A stretch of DNA of 64,000 nucleotides, taken from NCBI GenBank assembly GCA_032718475.1, contig JAUCBJ010006625.1, positions 41,304 to 105,303 on the forward strand. The letters run 5' to 3'. The stretch is from Nemertoderma westbladi. Taxonomy: Eukaryota > Xenacoelomorpha > Nemertodermatida > Nemertodermatidae. The position numbers and the translations under genes were made by a program. Positions 1 to 9,823 of this stretch are shown in pieces; the stretch's first letter is position 1; each line of letters opens with the position of its first letter. The notes beneath the pieces are model-generated. The model did no database searches, was not told the DNA's origin, and worked only from the letters and a program-made list of their open reading frames with translations.

Positions 1-810
1 TTAAGTGCAGTTCTAGAATCCTGTAATGAGTGGTTGGTTGATAATAAGCTATCCATTCACTACGGTAAAACTGAAAGTATTTTGTTTGGTTCCAAAAGAA
101 AGTTAAAGAAGGTAACTAAGTTTGAAGTCACTAGTAATGGACATAAGATTGAAAATAAAAAGGAAGTTAAATATTTAGGCGCCACATTGGATAACTGCTT
201 ATCAGGAGAAAGTACAGTGAAAAATATTTTCTCGAAAGTTAACAGTAGGCTTAGGTTTCTATACAGAAATAAAAATAGTTTGAACACCGACTCCTGCAAG
301 TTACTTTGCTCTTCTTTAATACAGTGTCACATGGACTATGCATGCTCTTCTTGGTATGAAGGCTTAACCAAACAGCTTAAATGTAAATTACAAGTAGCTC
401 AGAATAAAGTAGTACGATTTATTAAAGACTACAAACCTAGGCACCACCTAACTCCAGATGACTTTTCTGAATCTGGACTACTTAACTTAGATAGTAGAGT
501 TAAGCAGCTACGCCTTAACCATGTGCATAAAGTGTATAATGGTAAATGTCCCAATTACCTAAAACAAAAATTCAACAGAGTACGCGATACACACTCTTAC
601 AGTACCAGAGCTAGTGCTTCAAACTTCTACCTCCCGAATTGTAAATCCTTTGAATCTGATACTTTCTTTTTTAACGGCATAAAAAATTGGAACGCTCTGC
701 CTAATGAAATTAAAAACCTAAATAATCAACATTCTTTTAAATCTGCAGTTAAATCTCATATCCGTGTGCAATGTAAAAATAGGTACAATAGTCCTACAGT
801 AAGTTATTAG
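1..810 (+). CDS. LINE reverse transcriptase, C-terminal part (open at the window edge)
   Basis: The frame is open from base 1 to a stop at 808-810 (269 codons), so the start lies outside the window; no internal ATG is a credible start. The residues resemble the region after the RT catalytic core in CR1/L2/Rex-type LINEs: a thumb-like segment with NEWL, NKLS and KTE near residues 10-24, then YLGATLD near 55, and a Trp-rich C-terminal domain with KNWNALP near 240. The role would be target-primed reverse transcription of the element's own RNA. The catalytic YADD motif would lie upstream and is not seen. There are no frameshifts here, so this copy is young or at least undamaged at its 3' end. The clade is assigned from memory of the family pattern. 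Confidence 0.8.
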   Translation, partial: LSAVLESCNEWLVDNKLSIHYGKTESILFGSKRKLKKVTKFEVTSNGHKIENKKEVKYLGATLDNCLSGESTVKNIFSKVNSRLRFLYRNKNSLNTDSCKLLCSSLIQCHMDYACSSWYEGLTKQLKCKLQVAQNKVVRFIKDYKPRHHLTPDDFSESGLLNLDSRVKQLRLNHVHKVYNGKCPNYLKQKFNRVRDTHSYSTRASASNFYLPNCKSFESDTFFFNGIKNWNALPNEIKNLNNQHSFKSAVKSHIRVQCKNRYNSPTVSY

Positions 811-1135
811 TTTATTAATTATTTACTATTTATACTGTAATTACGTTTTATAATAAATTGTTCTGTACATTACATCTTTATCGTTGAGTCGGGCATTGTC
901 ACGCTCTCGGTAAAGTTGTACATGTACATAGTGTAATTACGTTTTATATTGGTTTTAGGTTAGCGTAGTGTAATATTGTATTTGTAACCAAGTAACATAA
1001 AGGACCCCCTTGGAAATAAGCTGCAAAGCTTTAGGGGTAATCCTATATGTTATGTTGGACAATACATTTATACCGGTACATTGTTTGGTGTATTTGTTAT
1101 TGTTTTTACATAATGTATAAATAAATCTATATCTA
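811..1135 (+). mobile_element. 3' UTR and microsatellite tail of the same LINE
   Basis: After the stop there is AT-rich untranslated sequence ending in TAAATAAATCTATATCTATCTAT, a short ATCT-type tail as in L2/CR1-like LINEs that end in a microsatellite instead of poly(A). The last 140 bases (about 1000-1138) recur almost unchanged at 43043-43190, which independently defines the 3' end of the family. Confidence 0.75.
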
Positions 1136-3322
1136 TCTATACATTCAGAAGTGCCGAAATGACCTCTATAAGGCACAGAAAGAGTCCCGACTCAAACAGA
1201 CTACAGCGGCCAAGACTGCAGTTAAGGCTGCATCTAGGTCCCTGAACAGGCAGTATCTAGGTCCCTGAACAGGCAGTACTCTGTTAATCTGCAGGAGTTA
1301 ATAAACCAACAGGTTGATGCCATCAATGATGCAGACAACAGCAGGCAATCATCCCAGGCATGGAAATCGATCAACTTGCTTACTGGGCGGAAAAGACAAC
1401 CAACCACCAAGGTTAAGGCAGAAGCACCAGCCGATCGCCTCAATGGTTGCAAGGCCCACTTTGAAAAGCCCTTCAATAATGACAATCAATAATATAATAA
1501 TGACAATCATCCCAGGCATGGAAATCGATCAACTTGCTGACTGGGCAGAAAACAGAAAAGCAACCAACCACCAAACCAAGGTTAAGGCAAAGTAACCAGC
1601 CAATCGTCTCAATGGTTGGAAGGCCCACTTTGATAAGCTTCTTAATAATGACAGGGTATTGCCTGATAACTTTATAGAAGTAAAAGTGTCTGAGACTGTA
1701 CTCCCAGATATTCCAATTGGCAATATCTCCTTTGATGAAGTGAAGGCTGCTGCAAAGAGCATTAAGACCAATCGTGCCAGTTGAGTAGATGGTGTTCCCC
1801 CTGAGGTCTTTAAAATACCTGAGTGTTTAAAGCTCATCTATCCCATCATAGTAGACATGTACCGAACAACAAGAGTCCCACAAGAAATGAAAACAAATAA
1901 GTTGGTGCCAGTTCCCAAGAAGGGCAACCTAACACTCTATGGTTCTTTTCGGGTAATCTCATTGATCTCGATTGCTGCAAAGCTATACAATAGAATTCTA
2001 TTACATCGCATCAGGGATCCCATTGAGAGACTGCTCCGTGGAAATCAGAATGGGTTCTGTAAAGGTCGTGGGACAATGGAGCCCATTTTGGCACTTAGAA
2101 GGATAATTGAAGAGTTATCAAAAAAGAAAGACAGGCATCTGGCTGTTATCTTTGTTGACTTCTTCAAGGCCTTTGATTCAGTCTCTCGCTCACGTCAGCA
2201 TGTTCAGCATACTTTCATTTTATGGGATTCCTGATTAAATTATTGCAGCAATCAGATAAGTATACGATTGTTCGACAACACTTGTGTCTACTGTTGACGG
2301 TGACACAGAACCATTTGAAGTATTATGGGGCGTCCTCCAAGGAGACACACTTGCACCATTCTTGTTCATTATTGTGGTTGTCTATGTTCTACGCATGTCC
2401 TTAGATCATCATAATGATGATGGGGTGATGGTAGCTCCACTTACTGGCTCCAGAAGTCGAGGAAATCCTGCCAAGTACCTAACTGATCTAGACTTTGCTG
2501 ATGACTTAGGAGTACTCTCAGAATCACTAGAGGGAGCCCTACGGCTCCTCAGCTCATTAGAACAGGCTGCTTCTAGTGTTGGTCTTTTTATTAACTCTAA
2601 AAATTCCAAAATGTTTACAGCTAACTTTGAAAGTCCTCAGCAAGTCTCTGACCGGATGAGCATATAAGCTCAAAGGATGGTATGCTTGAGCATGTGGACG
2701 ACTTCTGTTACCTGGGATCATGGATCCGGAAGTCAGGTGAGGGAGGACCTTCGAATATGTAAGGGAAAGGCATGGGCAGCCTTGAATAGGCTTTCCAGGA
2801 TTTGGAAGTCACAGAGAATTAATCGGAAACTTAAGGTCCGATTATTTAGAGCAGCAGTAGTTCCAGTACTCCTCTATGGGAGTCCATGCTGGGGTCTAAC
2901 TGCTGAGGACACCAAATCTTTGAATGGCACATTCAAAAGAATGCTGCGCCGGGTTCATTGTGTCAAGTAGAATGCACACATCTCCATCCAGACACTATAT
3001 AACATTGGAGGTGTCTCATTGGTTCCCCCAAGCTTGACACTAGAACAAAGTCGCCTCCACTTTGCAGGACATTGCTTTCGCCGTGAGGACCAGCCAGTGC
3101 ATAATCTTGTGCTTTGGCAGCCTCATGGAGTGAATAAGCATGGTGGACAGTCCATGACTTTCTTGAGACGCATCTTAAAGGACACTGGCTTGAAGATGCG
3201 GATGATCTAGCTCTCATGGGGAGGCGTTGTGGCGGCGCAATTTTGTCGACAAGCCGGCATAGCATTCTTAAAAATGCAGCTGCAATGCAGCATGCCGATC
3301 CTAGTAGTAGTAGTATATTTCC
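1136..3322 (+). pseudogene. Decayed LINE copy N1 (endonuclease-RT type), linker plus RT
   Basis: Six-frame fragments join into one LINE ORF2 read across several frames: an EN-RT linker (about 1140-1620), RT palm blocks (NGFCKGRGTMEPI near 2050-2085, FVDFFKAFDSVSRS near 2150-2190, GVLQGDTLAPFLF near 2330-2370, DFADD near 2490) and a C-terminal block with LLYGSPCWG and a cysteine/histidine-rich FAGHCFRREDQP motif (3070-3100). The protein would be an RNA-directed DNA polymerase. There are many frameshifts and stops. A 24-bp tandem duplication lies at 1228-1277 and a diverged duplication of about 160 bp at 1340-1650. The 3' end is GCAGCATGCCGATC followed by a short (TAG)n tail at 3290-3322. The same family occurs at 12453-13682, 18895-20450 and 58384-59716. 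It resembles RTE-like endonuclease-RT proteins; the clade is uncertain. Confidence 0.8.
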
Positions 3323-3444
3323 ATACACTTTAATATGCAGTTGTTCTTGTTCATTATTGTTCATTAGACTCAGTTGTTTCGTAATAATTTTTAGAAATAT
3401 ACATAACATGCTTAGGCCTACATGATCCAAAGTGTGTAAATTCC

Positions 3445-3670
3445 GACTCCACTTTGCGGACAATGCTTTCGCCGCGAGGACCAGCTAGAGCACTATCTTG
3501 TGATTTAGCGCCTTCATGGAGAAAAGCATGTTTGGCAGCCCATGATTTTATCAAGATGCCTCTTAAAATTAAAATGGAAATTCATGGCGGCATGGCTGAT
3601 AGTGAGTTAGCGATGCATTTTTTTCTATTAGTCGGCATATCATTCTTAACACCAGCTGCAATATAGAATA
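3445..3670 (+). repeat. Older, diverged second copy of the N-family 3' end
   Basis: This stretch aligns with the end of the upstream LINE (compare 3040-3275): TCCACTTTGCGGACAATG, GCTTTCGCCGCGAGGACCAG, then a CTTCATGGAG block and CATTCTTAAC with an A/T-rich end. It is far more diverged than the copy just upstream and has no open frame. The matching piece in segment B is 20583-20810, so it predates the A/B duplication. Confidence 0.7.
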
Positions 3671-3843
3671 ACGATTATAGATAGATGTAAGTAGTTATTG
3701 CTGTTATTATTACTAAATGACGTAAATATTTATTTATATATTTATTTAGTTGAGATTATTAGTTAAGAATTTTGCGAAGAGCATAAAATGCAATAAAAGA
3801 TGTTATAAATAATTGAGCACCCCTTCCATTTAATCGGAGCGAA

Positions 3844-4117
3844 AGTCTGACATGTACCGACCATCGGGTACACCAAGGAGCGCAGTCTGACATGTACCGA
3901 CCATCGGGTACACCAAGGAGCGCAGTCTGACATGTACCGACCATCGGGTACACCAAGGAGCGCAGTCTGACATGTACCGACCATCGGGTACACCAAGGAG
4001 CGCAGTCTGACATGTACCGACCATCGGGTACACCAAGGAGCGCAGTCTGACATGTACCGACCATCGGGTACACCAAGGAGCGCAGTCTGACATGTACCGA
4101 CCATCGGGTACACCAAG
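3844..4117 (+). repeat. 40-bp VNTR, 7 units (segment A)
   Basis: Seven near-identical 40-bp units start at 3844, 3884, 3924, 3964, 4004, 4044 and 4084; the last ends at 4117. Each unit contains the near-palindrome GTACCGACCATCGGGTAC, so single strands could form hairpins. Segment B has only four units at the equivalent place. Long minus-strand ORFs through the array occur in several frames at once and are repeat artefacts. Confidence 0.95.
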
Positions 4118-4678
4118 TAGATATAAGTACTCTTAATAGAAAAAATATGCTGACAGTGCCAGTCTGACTGCTTACAGATAGCAGCAAAAGTACTTTGTCA
4201 CGTCATTATTCTATCAATCAGTCAGAGTTGAGCAGCCAGCAATCAAACCGGCTCATAAAAAGCAGGAAATCTCTTAGGCATATTGCGCTTTGTAAATTTG
4301 GCTAATTGGAGATGCAGCAAACCATTTGCTTTGTTATGCTGGGTGTGGTCATACATAGAGTTTATCTAGTTAGAGAGACAGAGAGAGATACAGTACCATA
4401 GATTCCACATTATTAACAATATAACTTTGACGAAATCAATTTACAATTTATTTATTTTAATTTATTTGACTTGGTTCTTCCGTACACTTTTCACCAAATT
4501 TTAATAAAATAAAATAAGTATTTACATACTTGTGTGTAAAGTAGCTCTTGGCTTTATTTTCACTCACTCACTTACGTTCGTTCGTGTAACAAAGCACTCG
4601 GATCATCACACAGTAAAGTACTTTGCAACAAGGATGTATGTATATTGAAAGAACATCGTGGGTAATGTGGGAGAAGGG
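4118..4678. other. Non-coding stretch shared by segments A and B
   Basis: AT-rich sequence without a credible ORF. It is repeated nearly unchanged at 21147-21715. It contains a short GAGA-rich patch near 4375-4390. I see no gene here. Confidence 0.6.
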
Positions 4679-4816
4679 TATAGAAAGATATAGGAAAAGG
4701 CAAACAAAACGTAAAAGGAGCAGTTATAAGCTGTCTGCCTCTAATAGTTCTTCAGGTAAGTATAATAAAAATTACGATATTACATCAGTAGCTCGACAGG
4801 CAGACTAATTAGAGCC
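4679..4816 (+). repeat. Left arm of a long inverted repeat (segment A)
   Basis: Starting at TATAGAAAGATATAGG and ending at CTAATTAGAGCCAAAT, this arm is the reverse complement of 6683-6846, with a few substitutions and small indels. Identity stops abruptly outside the arms. The arms enclose about 1.9 kb in A and 3.4 kb in B, which suggests a composite or foldback-type element whose middle has been repeatedly altered. No transposase lies between them. Confidence 0.8.
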
Positions 4817-4844
4817 AAATCAGACAGAACATTAGAGCGGGAGG

Positions 4845-5060
4845 GTCTTAGGACGTTAGTGCCCGCGAGATATCAGTGCCCTCGGGCACTAAAGTCAAAG
4901 TACCTTTAGTGCCCGCGGTCACGTAGTCGCATTATCACGGGCACTAATGTCCCATGGGACGTTAGTGCGCGCGAGACGTTAGTGCCCGCGAGACATTAGT
5001 GCCCGCGAGACATTAGTGCCCGCGAGACATTAGTGCCCGAGAGATTTTAGTGCCCGCCTA
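4845..5060. repeat. Array of 17-bp units in both orientations (segment A)
   Basis: Units of the form ATTAGTGCCCGCGAGAC are repeated in tandem (4970-5060) with inverted units (GGGCACTAATGTC, GGGCACTAAAGTC) interspersed at 4880-4955. In segment B the same left array (21879-22105) has a right partner in opposite orientation (22590-22724); A has lost the right partner. Confidence 0.85.
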
Positions 5061-5475
5061 GTGACTTAATCAGTATATTTAATAAATACTGGAGGCGGGA
5101 TATTTCCCGCTTCTTTAGTTCCTGCTGATGCAAACGAGTCGTTACTTTCTTCAAACTTCTAAGGTAATTTCCAGTCTTTAGTTCCCGCATCTCGTTATTT
5201 AACATTTTAATTTCAACTTGGATATTTTATCATTTAAAAAATAGATTAACCTCAGTTAGACATAGTAGCATTTATATTATTTGGTTTTGCGGTAAAGTTT
5301 TCAAGGAATGAGGATTAAGCAACAGCGTTTGATTGTTTATAAATAACCGACTTTTGATTGAGTATACTTAATTTGTTTAACTTTACTGGAGACTGTGTGT
5401 AATAAAAAAAAACAAGGTGCAGTACTACAGTATAATCGTCGGAGGACGCACTAACCAATATATTTTAGTAATTAA
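5061..5475. other. AT-rich interior of the inverted-repeat element
   Basis: No coding signal. It contains the short palindrome GCGGGATATTTCCCGC at 5095-5112. About 120 bp (5335-5455) are absent from segment B. It ends with the TTAA target of the following insertion (5472-5475). Confidence 0.6.
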
Positions 5476-6348
5476 GGGGGGGTATACCCCCCCTCAGGTA
5501 AAATTTTCAAATTGTTGTTTCTTTATTTCATCTAGTGCGGAATTTAATGAGGATTACAAATCTGAAAACCGCTTAGTGAGACCTCTTTCAGTTCTCGAGT
5601 TATCACTGTTTTTCCGTATGACGGTCTGTCCGTCAAATTGTAAGAAAGACAGAAGACCGACAGACAGACAGACAGACTAGATTCCACCAAAAATTAAAAC
5701 TGACATCGGAAATGAAATCAGCGACCCCGAAAACCCCCGTAATGAACATTTTAGCTCGTTGGTGTGCATCCTTCGTGCCGGAAATAATTAACCAACCAGA
5801 ACGCAGACAGCCAATTTTGGCGGGACAGTTTAAACTTTGAAGGGCATTTTCTCGGAATGCCATTTTTCATTTTCAAATTACTACTCCTCCGTCATTTTTT
5901 AACCAATTTTCTTCGTTTATGGCTCATTCGAACGAGCTTTGGAAGCTCTTTAAAAGTTATCTTATGGAATTTTGATAAATATTACCATTTTTTCTAATTA
6001 GCCAATTTTAATTAAAAATATGATAATTAATTAATTAATTTAATTAATTAAAATAAAAATGGCTAATTAAAAATTCTATAAGATAACTTTTGTAGAGTCG
6101 ATCACGCTGAGTCCAATAAAGTTGGTTTCAAGAAATTTGGACCAAAATTGAGGGACTAGTAGCAATTTTAGTGAAATCTTTAATTCCGCCGCCAGCCGCT
6201 AGGGGGAGGCTATAAATTTTCAAATTTTTCTATAAAGGCTATTTGGCCTTCCATACAGTGGTTGACCATAACAAAATAGCAATATTATCATTTAACACTA
6301 ATTGACAGCCATTTTAAAAAAAGGTTCATGGGGGGGTATACCCCCCCC
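5476..6348. mobile_element. 873-bp TTAA-targeting non-autonomous DNA transposon
   Basis: The element is flanked by TTAA at 5472-5475 and 6349-6352. Segment B (around 22395) carries the same flanks with one TTAA and no insert, so the TSD is read directly. The ends are inverted copies: GGGGGGGTATACCCCCCC (5476-5493) on the left and the same motif with one extra C on the right (6330-6348). Each terminal motif is itself a palindrome. The inside has no transposase; it carries an imperfect AT-rich hairpin at about 5955-6090. TTAA targeting is known for piggyBac, Kolobok and some Sola elements; the ends do not start with the usual piggyBac CCC, so the superfamily is open. Confidence 0.88.
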
Positions 6349-6465
6349 TTAATTAATGATTTCAAGAAAAATACTCAGTCGACTGTCTGACATTTTGTCG
6401 ACGAGTTAAAAGAAAAGTAGTACTTTTAGTTAATTAAATTAGGGAATTAATTAAATTAGTGTATG

Positions 6466-6592
6466 TTAATCGGACCCCAATCGGTAATCCGCGTGGCCAA
6501 AGTAATAAAATTTAAATAATAATAAAAATTATTATTATTTTATTGTTCTAACACATTGCAATTGAGGACTACCATTGGTAGTCCGTGGGTTA
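6466..6592. repeat. Small hairpin element in segment A only
   Basis: About 110 bp sit in A where B has a different 2.66-kb insert. The right end holds a hairpin GGACTACCATTGGTAGTCC (6564-6582) and the left end a related sequence (GGACCCCAATCGGTAATCC, 6472-6490). GTTAAT occurs on both sides. This could be a tiny MITE or the scar of a larger one. Confidence 0.5.
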
Positions 6593-6682
6593 ATGGTTAA
6601 TTTTTGTCCTACACTTTGGGCTCTTTATTAGTTGATAAATTGGTATAATCTTTAGTACCTCATTTTCGCGGTTTATTCAACA

Positions 6683-6846
6683 TAATTGGCTCTAATTAGT
6701 CTGCCTGTCGTGCTACTGCTGTAATATCGTAATTTTGATTGTACTTACCTGAAGAAGGTAGAAAACTGTATTAGAGGCAGAAAACTTGTAACGCTCTTTT
6801 TACCTTTTGTTTGCGGGAGTCTGCCTTTCCCTATATCTTTCTAAGT
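6683..6846 (-). repeat. Right arm of the long inverted repeat (segment A)
   Basis: Reverse complement of 4679-4816, running from GGCTCTAATTAGTCTGCCTG to CCTATATCTTTCTA. It is slightly longer than the left arm because of insertions near 6755-6820. Confidence 0.8.
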
Positions 6847-7895
6847 ATGTATGTAGTTTTTCTCAAAAATTGTAACATTACGAAATGATTGTGGGGCGAG
6901 CGACGAAAGTAAGCGAGCTTAGCATACAGGTACCACTAACTCAATCGGTGTGTCTGTTGTTCTGTTGATCTGTTGTGTCCAATTTTAAACGTTAATAACT
7001 CAGCCAAATGTTAATGAAATTTAACCAAACTTGGTACACATGTTGTTTGGCAAAAGTTTAGAAATTTTCCAAGTTGAATTTCCGTGTGGCCTTCGAGAAG
7101 CTAAGATAATAGCAATTAATTAGTTAATTAAGTTGTTTACGGTAAAAACTGCATTTTCAACCTGCCTTTTAAAGGAAATTAATTGTTTTACAGTATAAGA
7201 TTTAAATAATTATACTTAAAAATTATACAGATGTAATCCCTATACCCCATTCTATTATAGTTTTTAATTAGTTCAAGTGATTTGCTTTAATAAATGTGTC
7301 TTTAATTGATCTAAATCGTAATTAAAGCGGCACAATTATTGAGTACAAATTTAATCCTGCCCATTATTGGTCAACATAGCCTCTCTGCGGGGGTGTAGAG
7401 CTGCTAGCTGGCTGGGAGATGTTGGTGTAGCCTTACCAGAGGGGAATTGTACTGTAATAGGCAGCCAGTAGTATTGCTATAGCAACCTAGACATAACTCC
7501 AACCATACACTGCCTGTATTTCAATTCCTATTGACTCTATACTATAAATGTTGTATTACTTACTATCTCAGGTGACAGAAGATATAATGACTGTTGTAGG
7601 CTTATATCTGAAATAGTTTATTCCGCAATATATTTGTCTGGTTATTTTTTAATTGAATTTTTGCAAAGTAGTAAAATTAATGTTCTTAAAAATAATATTA
7701 TTATTTTATATGTAACCTAGGAAATTATCTACATTTTTTCGCTGCAGCTTTAAGAGTGTACATTGATTTAATATTATTTCAATACCCATATTACTCTACA
7801 TCGGCATACGATGCGTTGGCGTTGTATCACACATCTCAACATAGATGTATCAGCAGTTACTCGCACAGTTTCGAAACTTCGCATAGTTATAACTG
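6847..7895. other. Non-coding AT-rich stretch shared with B
   Basis: No ORF of note; aligned with 25446-26511. It contains a T/G-rich phrase (CGGTGTGTCTGTTGTTCTG, 6949-6967) and AT-rich spacers. I see no gene or RNA. Confidence 0.55.
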
Positions 7896-8205
7896 TATAA
7901 AGATCGTCAGTCTTGGTTTAGGAGAAATATTTTAATGCAAAACAGGACCTCGAGCGCAACGAGGCATATAATGAAGACGAGTACTGCGTAGACTATATTC
8001 CTATAAACCATACCTGGCTTCGCCTATTGAAGGCATCAGTAGTTATAAAGATCGTCCGTCAGTCTGCGTTTAGGAAGTATGTTTAAATACAAAACAGGAC
8101 GAGCACAACGACGTTTATAATAATGAAGACGAGTACTGCCTACTGCGTTGATTATATTCCTATAAACCATACCTGGCTTCGCCTATTGAAGGCATCGGTA
8201 GTTAT
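7896..8205 (+). repeat. About 150-bp unit duplicated in tandem
   Basis: Two diverged copies begin with ATAAAGATCG (about 7896 and 8044). Both contain GACGAGTACTGC and the phrase CCATACCTGGCTTCGCCTAT. The same pair occurs in segment B at 26516-26825. Function unknown. Confidence 0.75.
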
Positions 8206-8231
8206 AAAGTACTCGTGGGTGGGAAGGGTGA

Positions 8232-8249
8232 GGGGGGGGGGGGGGGGGG
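8232..8249. repeat. G18 homopolymer
   Basis: An uninterrupted run of 18 G just after GGGAAGGGTGA. The B copy has 19 G at 26848-26866. Exact length may be unreliable because sequencing often errs in such runs. Confidence 0.85.
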
Positions 8250-8699
8250 AGTGCAGATTAAAAGGGGTGAACACGTGCTGTCCCCCTTTCTTTGATTGAT
8301 TGGTGGTGTGGGTAAATTTCTCAAAACCTGATTTTGTGATACAGTCGCTCAATTGTAATCTGTATCTGATAACTGAGCCTCGTCCTGCGCGATGGCCCCA
8401 CGAACGTGTATATATATTATAAGTGATATAAACTGCACAAATTAAATTAGTTGCTGTATAAATAAATGTAAAAATGACATATATTATGTTATAAAAAAGT
8501 TAGCTTATGTTTATGGTGGCGTTTGGAGCCATGTTAATAGTTTATAGCTACTGGTTATTATTAATCCGGTAGGTATTGCAGTAGGCCTATCTGGCTGCCA
8601 GGCAATTAATTATAAATGCCACCTATTGTTTAAGTGGTAACCAATGACGCCGTAACTTTACATCTCGCCGTCATCGGTTATCACATAACACCTTTTACA

Positions 8700-9345
8700 G
8701 TTTATATGCTTTGGGGAATGAGGACCTGGCAACAGAGTGTATGCTCCTCGTGGATGCTTCCAACGCATTCAATTGCCTGAGCCAGCCAGCCACCCTGTGG
8801 AATGCACGGCTGTGCCCTCAACTGCAAACATCTAATTATAAAGAGGCATAATGAGTTGCATGAGGTGTTCGGGGACCCGATTTCGAGTGCATTCAGAGGA
8901 TCCTGCATCCAACGGGAGGTGACCATGTCCTCTGGGTATCTGGACAGAGACGGCTGTGAGGTGGGAGGGGTACGGGCAGATCTTCTGGCAAGGGGTGCCT
9001 GGGTCAATCAGAGGGTTGTGTCATTGGACAGCGATTATTAACGCCGACACCCCCTCATACAGCAACAGACCCGTCAACTCCATCCTCGAATAACGCATCC
9101 ATGTAAAGAAGTCGCATTACAGCATGTGAGGCAAAGAGGATCTCGTTCACACTCCTTGTTGGAACCACAGACGGGGTCTGGTGCAAGGAGGCTGAGATAT
9201 TCATCCAGCACCTTGCAGAGACTCTGGTCACCAGGGTTGAGGGAAATGCATTCGCAAGGGTTGGCCTTGGTGATGGGCGGCGTCCACAGGCATCTACAGT
9301 TCGCGTTGTTGCGGTCCAACTCACTGTGTCTTTGAGGGGGTCGCA
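8700..9345 (+). pseudogene. Decayed RT-like protein gene, C-terminal half (segment A)
   Basis: Translated fragments in different frames show CMLLVDASNAFNCL (about 8735-8780), RADLLARGAWVNQR (about 8970-9015), INADTPSY (9040-9060) and FTLLVGTTDG (about 9150-9180). I recognise this order from an RT-like family common in marine invertebrate genomes: a D-containing RT block followed by a C-terminal domain. Frameshifts and a TAA at about 9092 (CAA in B) make it a pseudogene. Its last codons are displaced to 13703-13760 by the transposon at 9346-13698. The matching copy in B (33000-33722) is uninterrupted by that element. Confidence 0.6.
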
Positions 9346-9369
9346 CTGCCCTTCTAAGGTAAAAGGCCG
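9346..9369 (+). promoter_or_regulatory. Terminal and subterminal transposase-binding-like motif
   Basis: TAAGGTAAAAGGC occurs in the left end (9355-9367), inverted at 9489-9501, direct at 12254-12267, and inverted in the split right end. Repeated copies near both ends are the usual arrangement of transposase-binding sites. Binding is inferred, not shown. Confidence 0.55.
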
Positions 9370-9823
9370 CAACTCAATTTTTTCCAATTTTGAGTTAGGG
9401 TGCGTAATGGCCGCAGATTAGCATTGCCAGTCCCTTTGGGTAAGGTAGAGAGCCATATCTTGTAATAATTCACAGTAAAACTGGATACTGCCTTTTACCT
9501 TATATGTCATCATAGAATAATTTAGTTAGATAGTAAGGTAAACAGCAGTAACTTTTATAGTTTACTGAATACAGTAGTATGGTTAAGATTTTCAGCGGGA
9601 AATTCAACCCATGCCATCTAAGAGCCATACAAGAGCTGTACAACTAGATGACTACAATGTAAACCTAGGCCTGTAACTGTACTTTTAACTTTTTATCAAT
9701 CTGCATTGCAAATAGACAAACAGCCAGATTTCAGCATTTGATTCATTGTCAATTTGGTTCTACTGGTTGTATTTACCAGAACTGACTAAAAACTGATTGT
9801 TAGTAAAAATTTCTTTGTTCATG

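Noticed and set aside
3759-4187. Long minus-strand ORFs across the 40-bp VNTR
   Set aside because: Three frames are open at once with the same shifted peptide, as expected from a tandem repeat without stops. The B copy has a different length.
3844-5060. CRISPR-like look of the repeat arrays
   Set aside because: There are no unique spacers between units, no cas genes, and the context is eukaryotic.
8702-9387. Minus-strand ORFs of 90-110 codons
   Set aside because: They are shadows of the plus-strand RT-like pseudogene; the plus-strand fragments carry the recognisable motifs.
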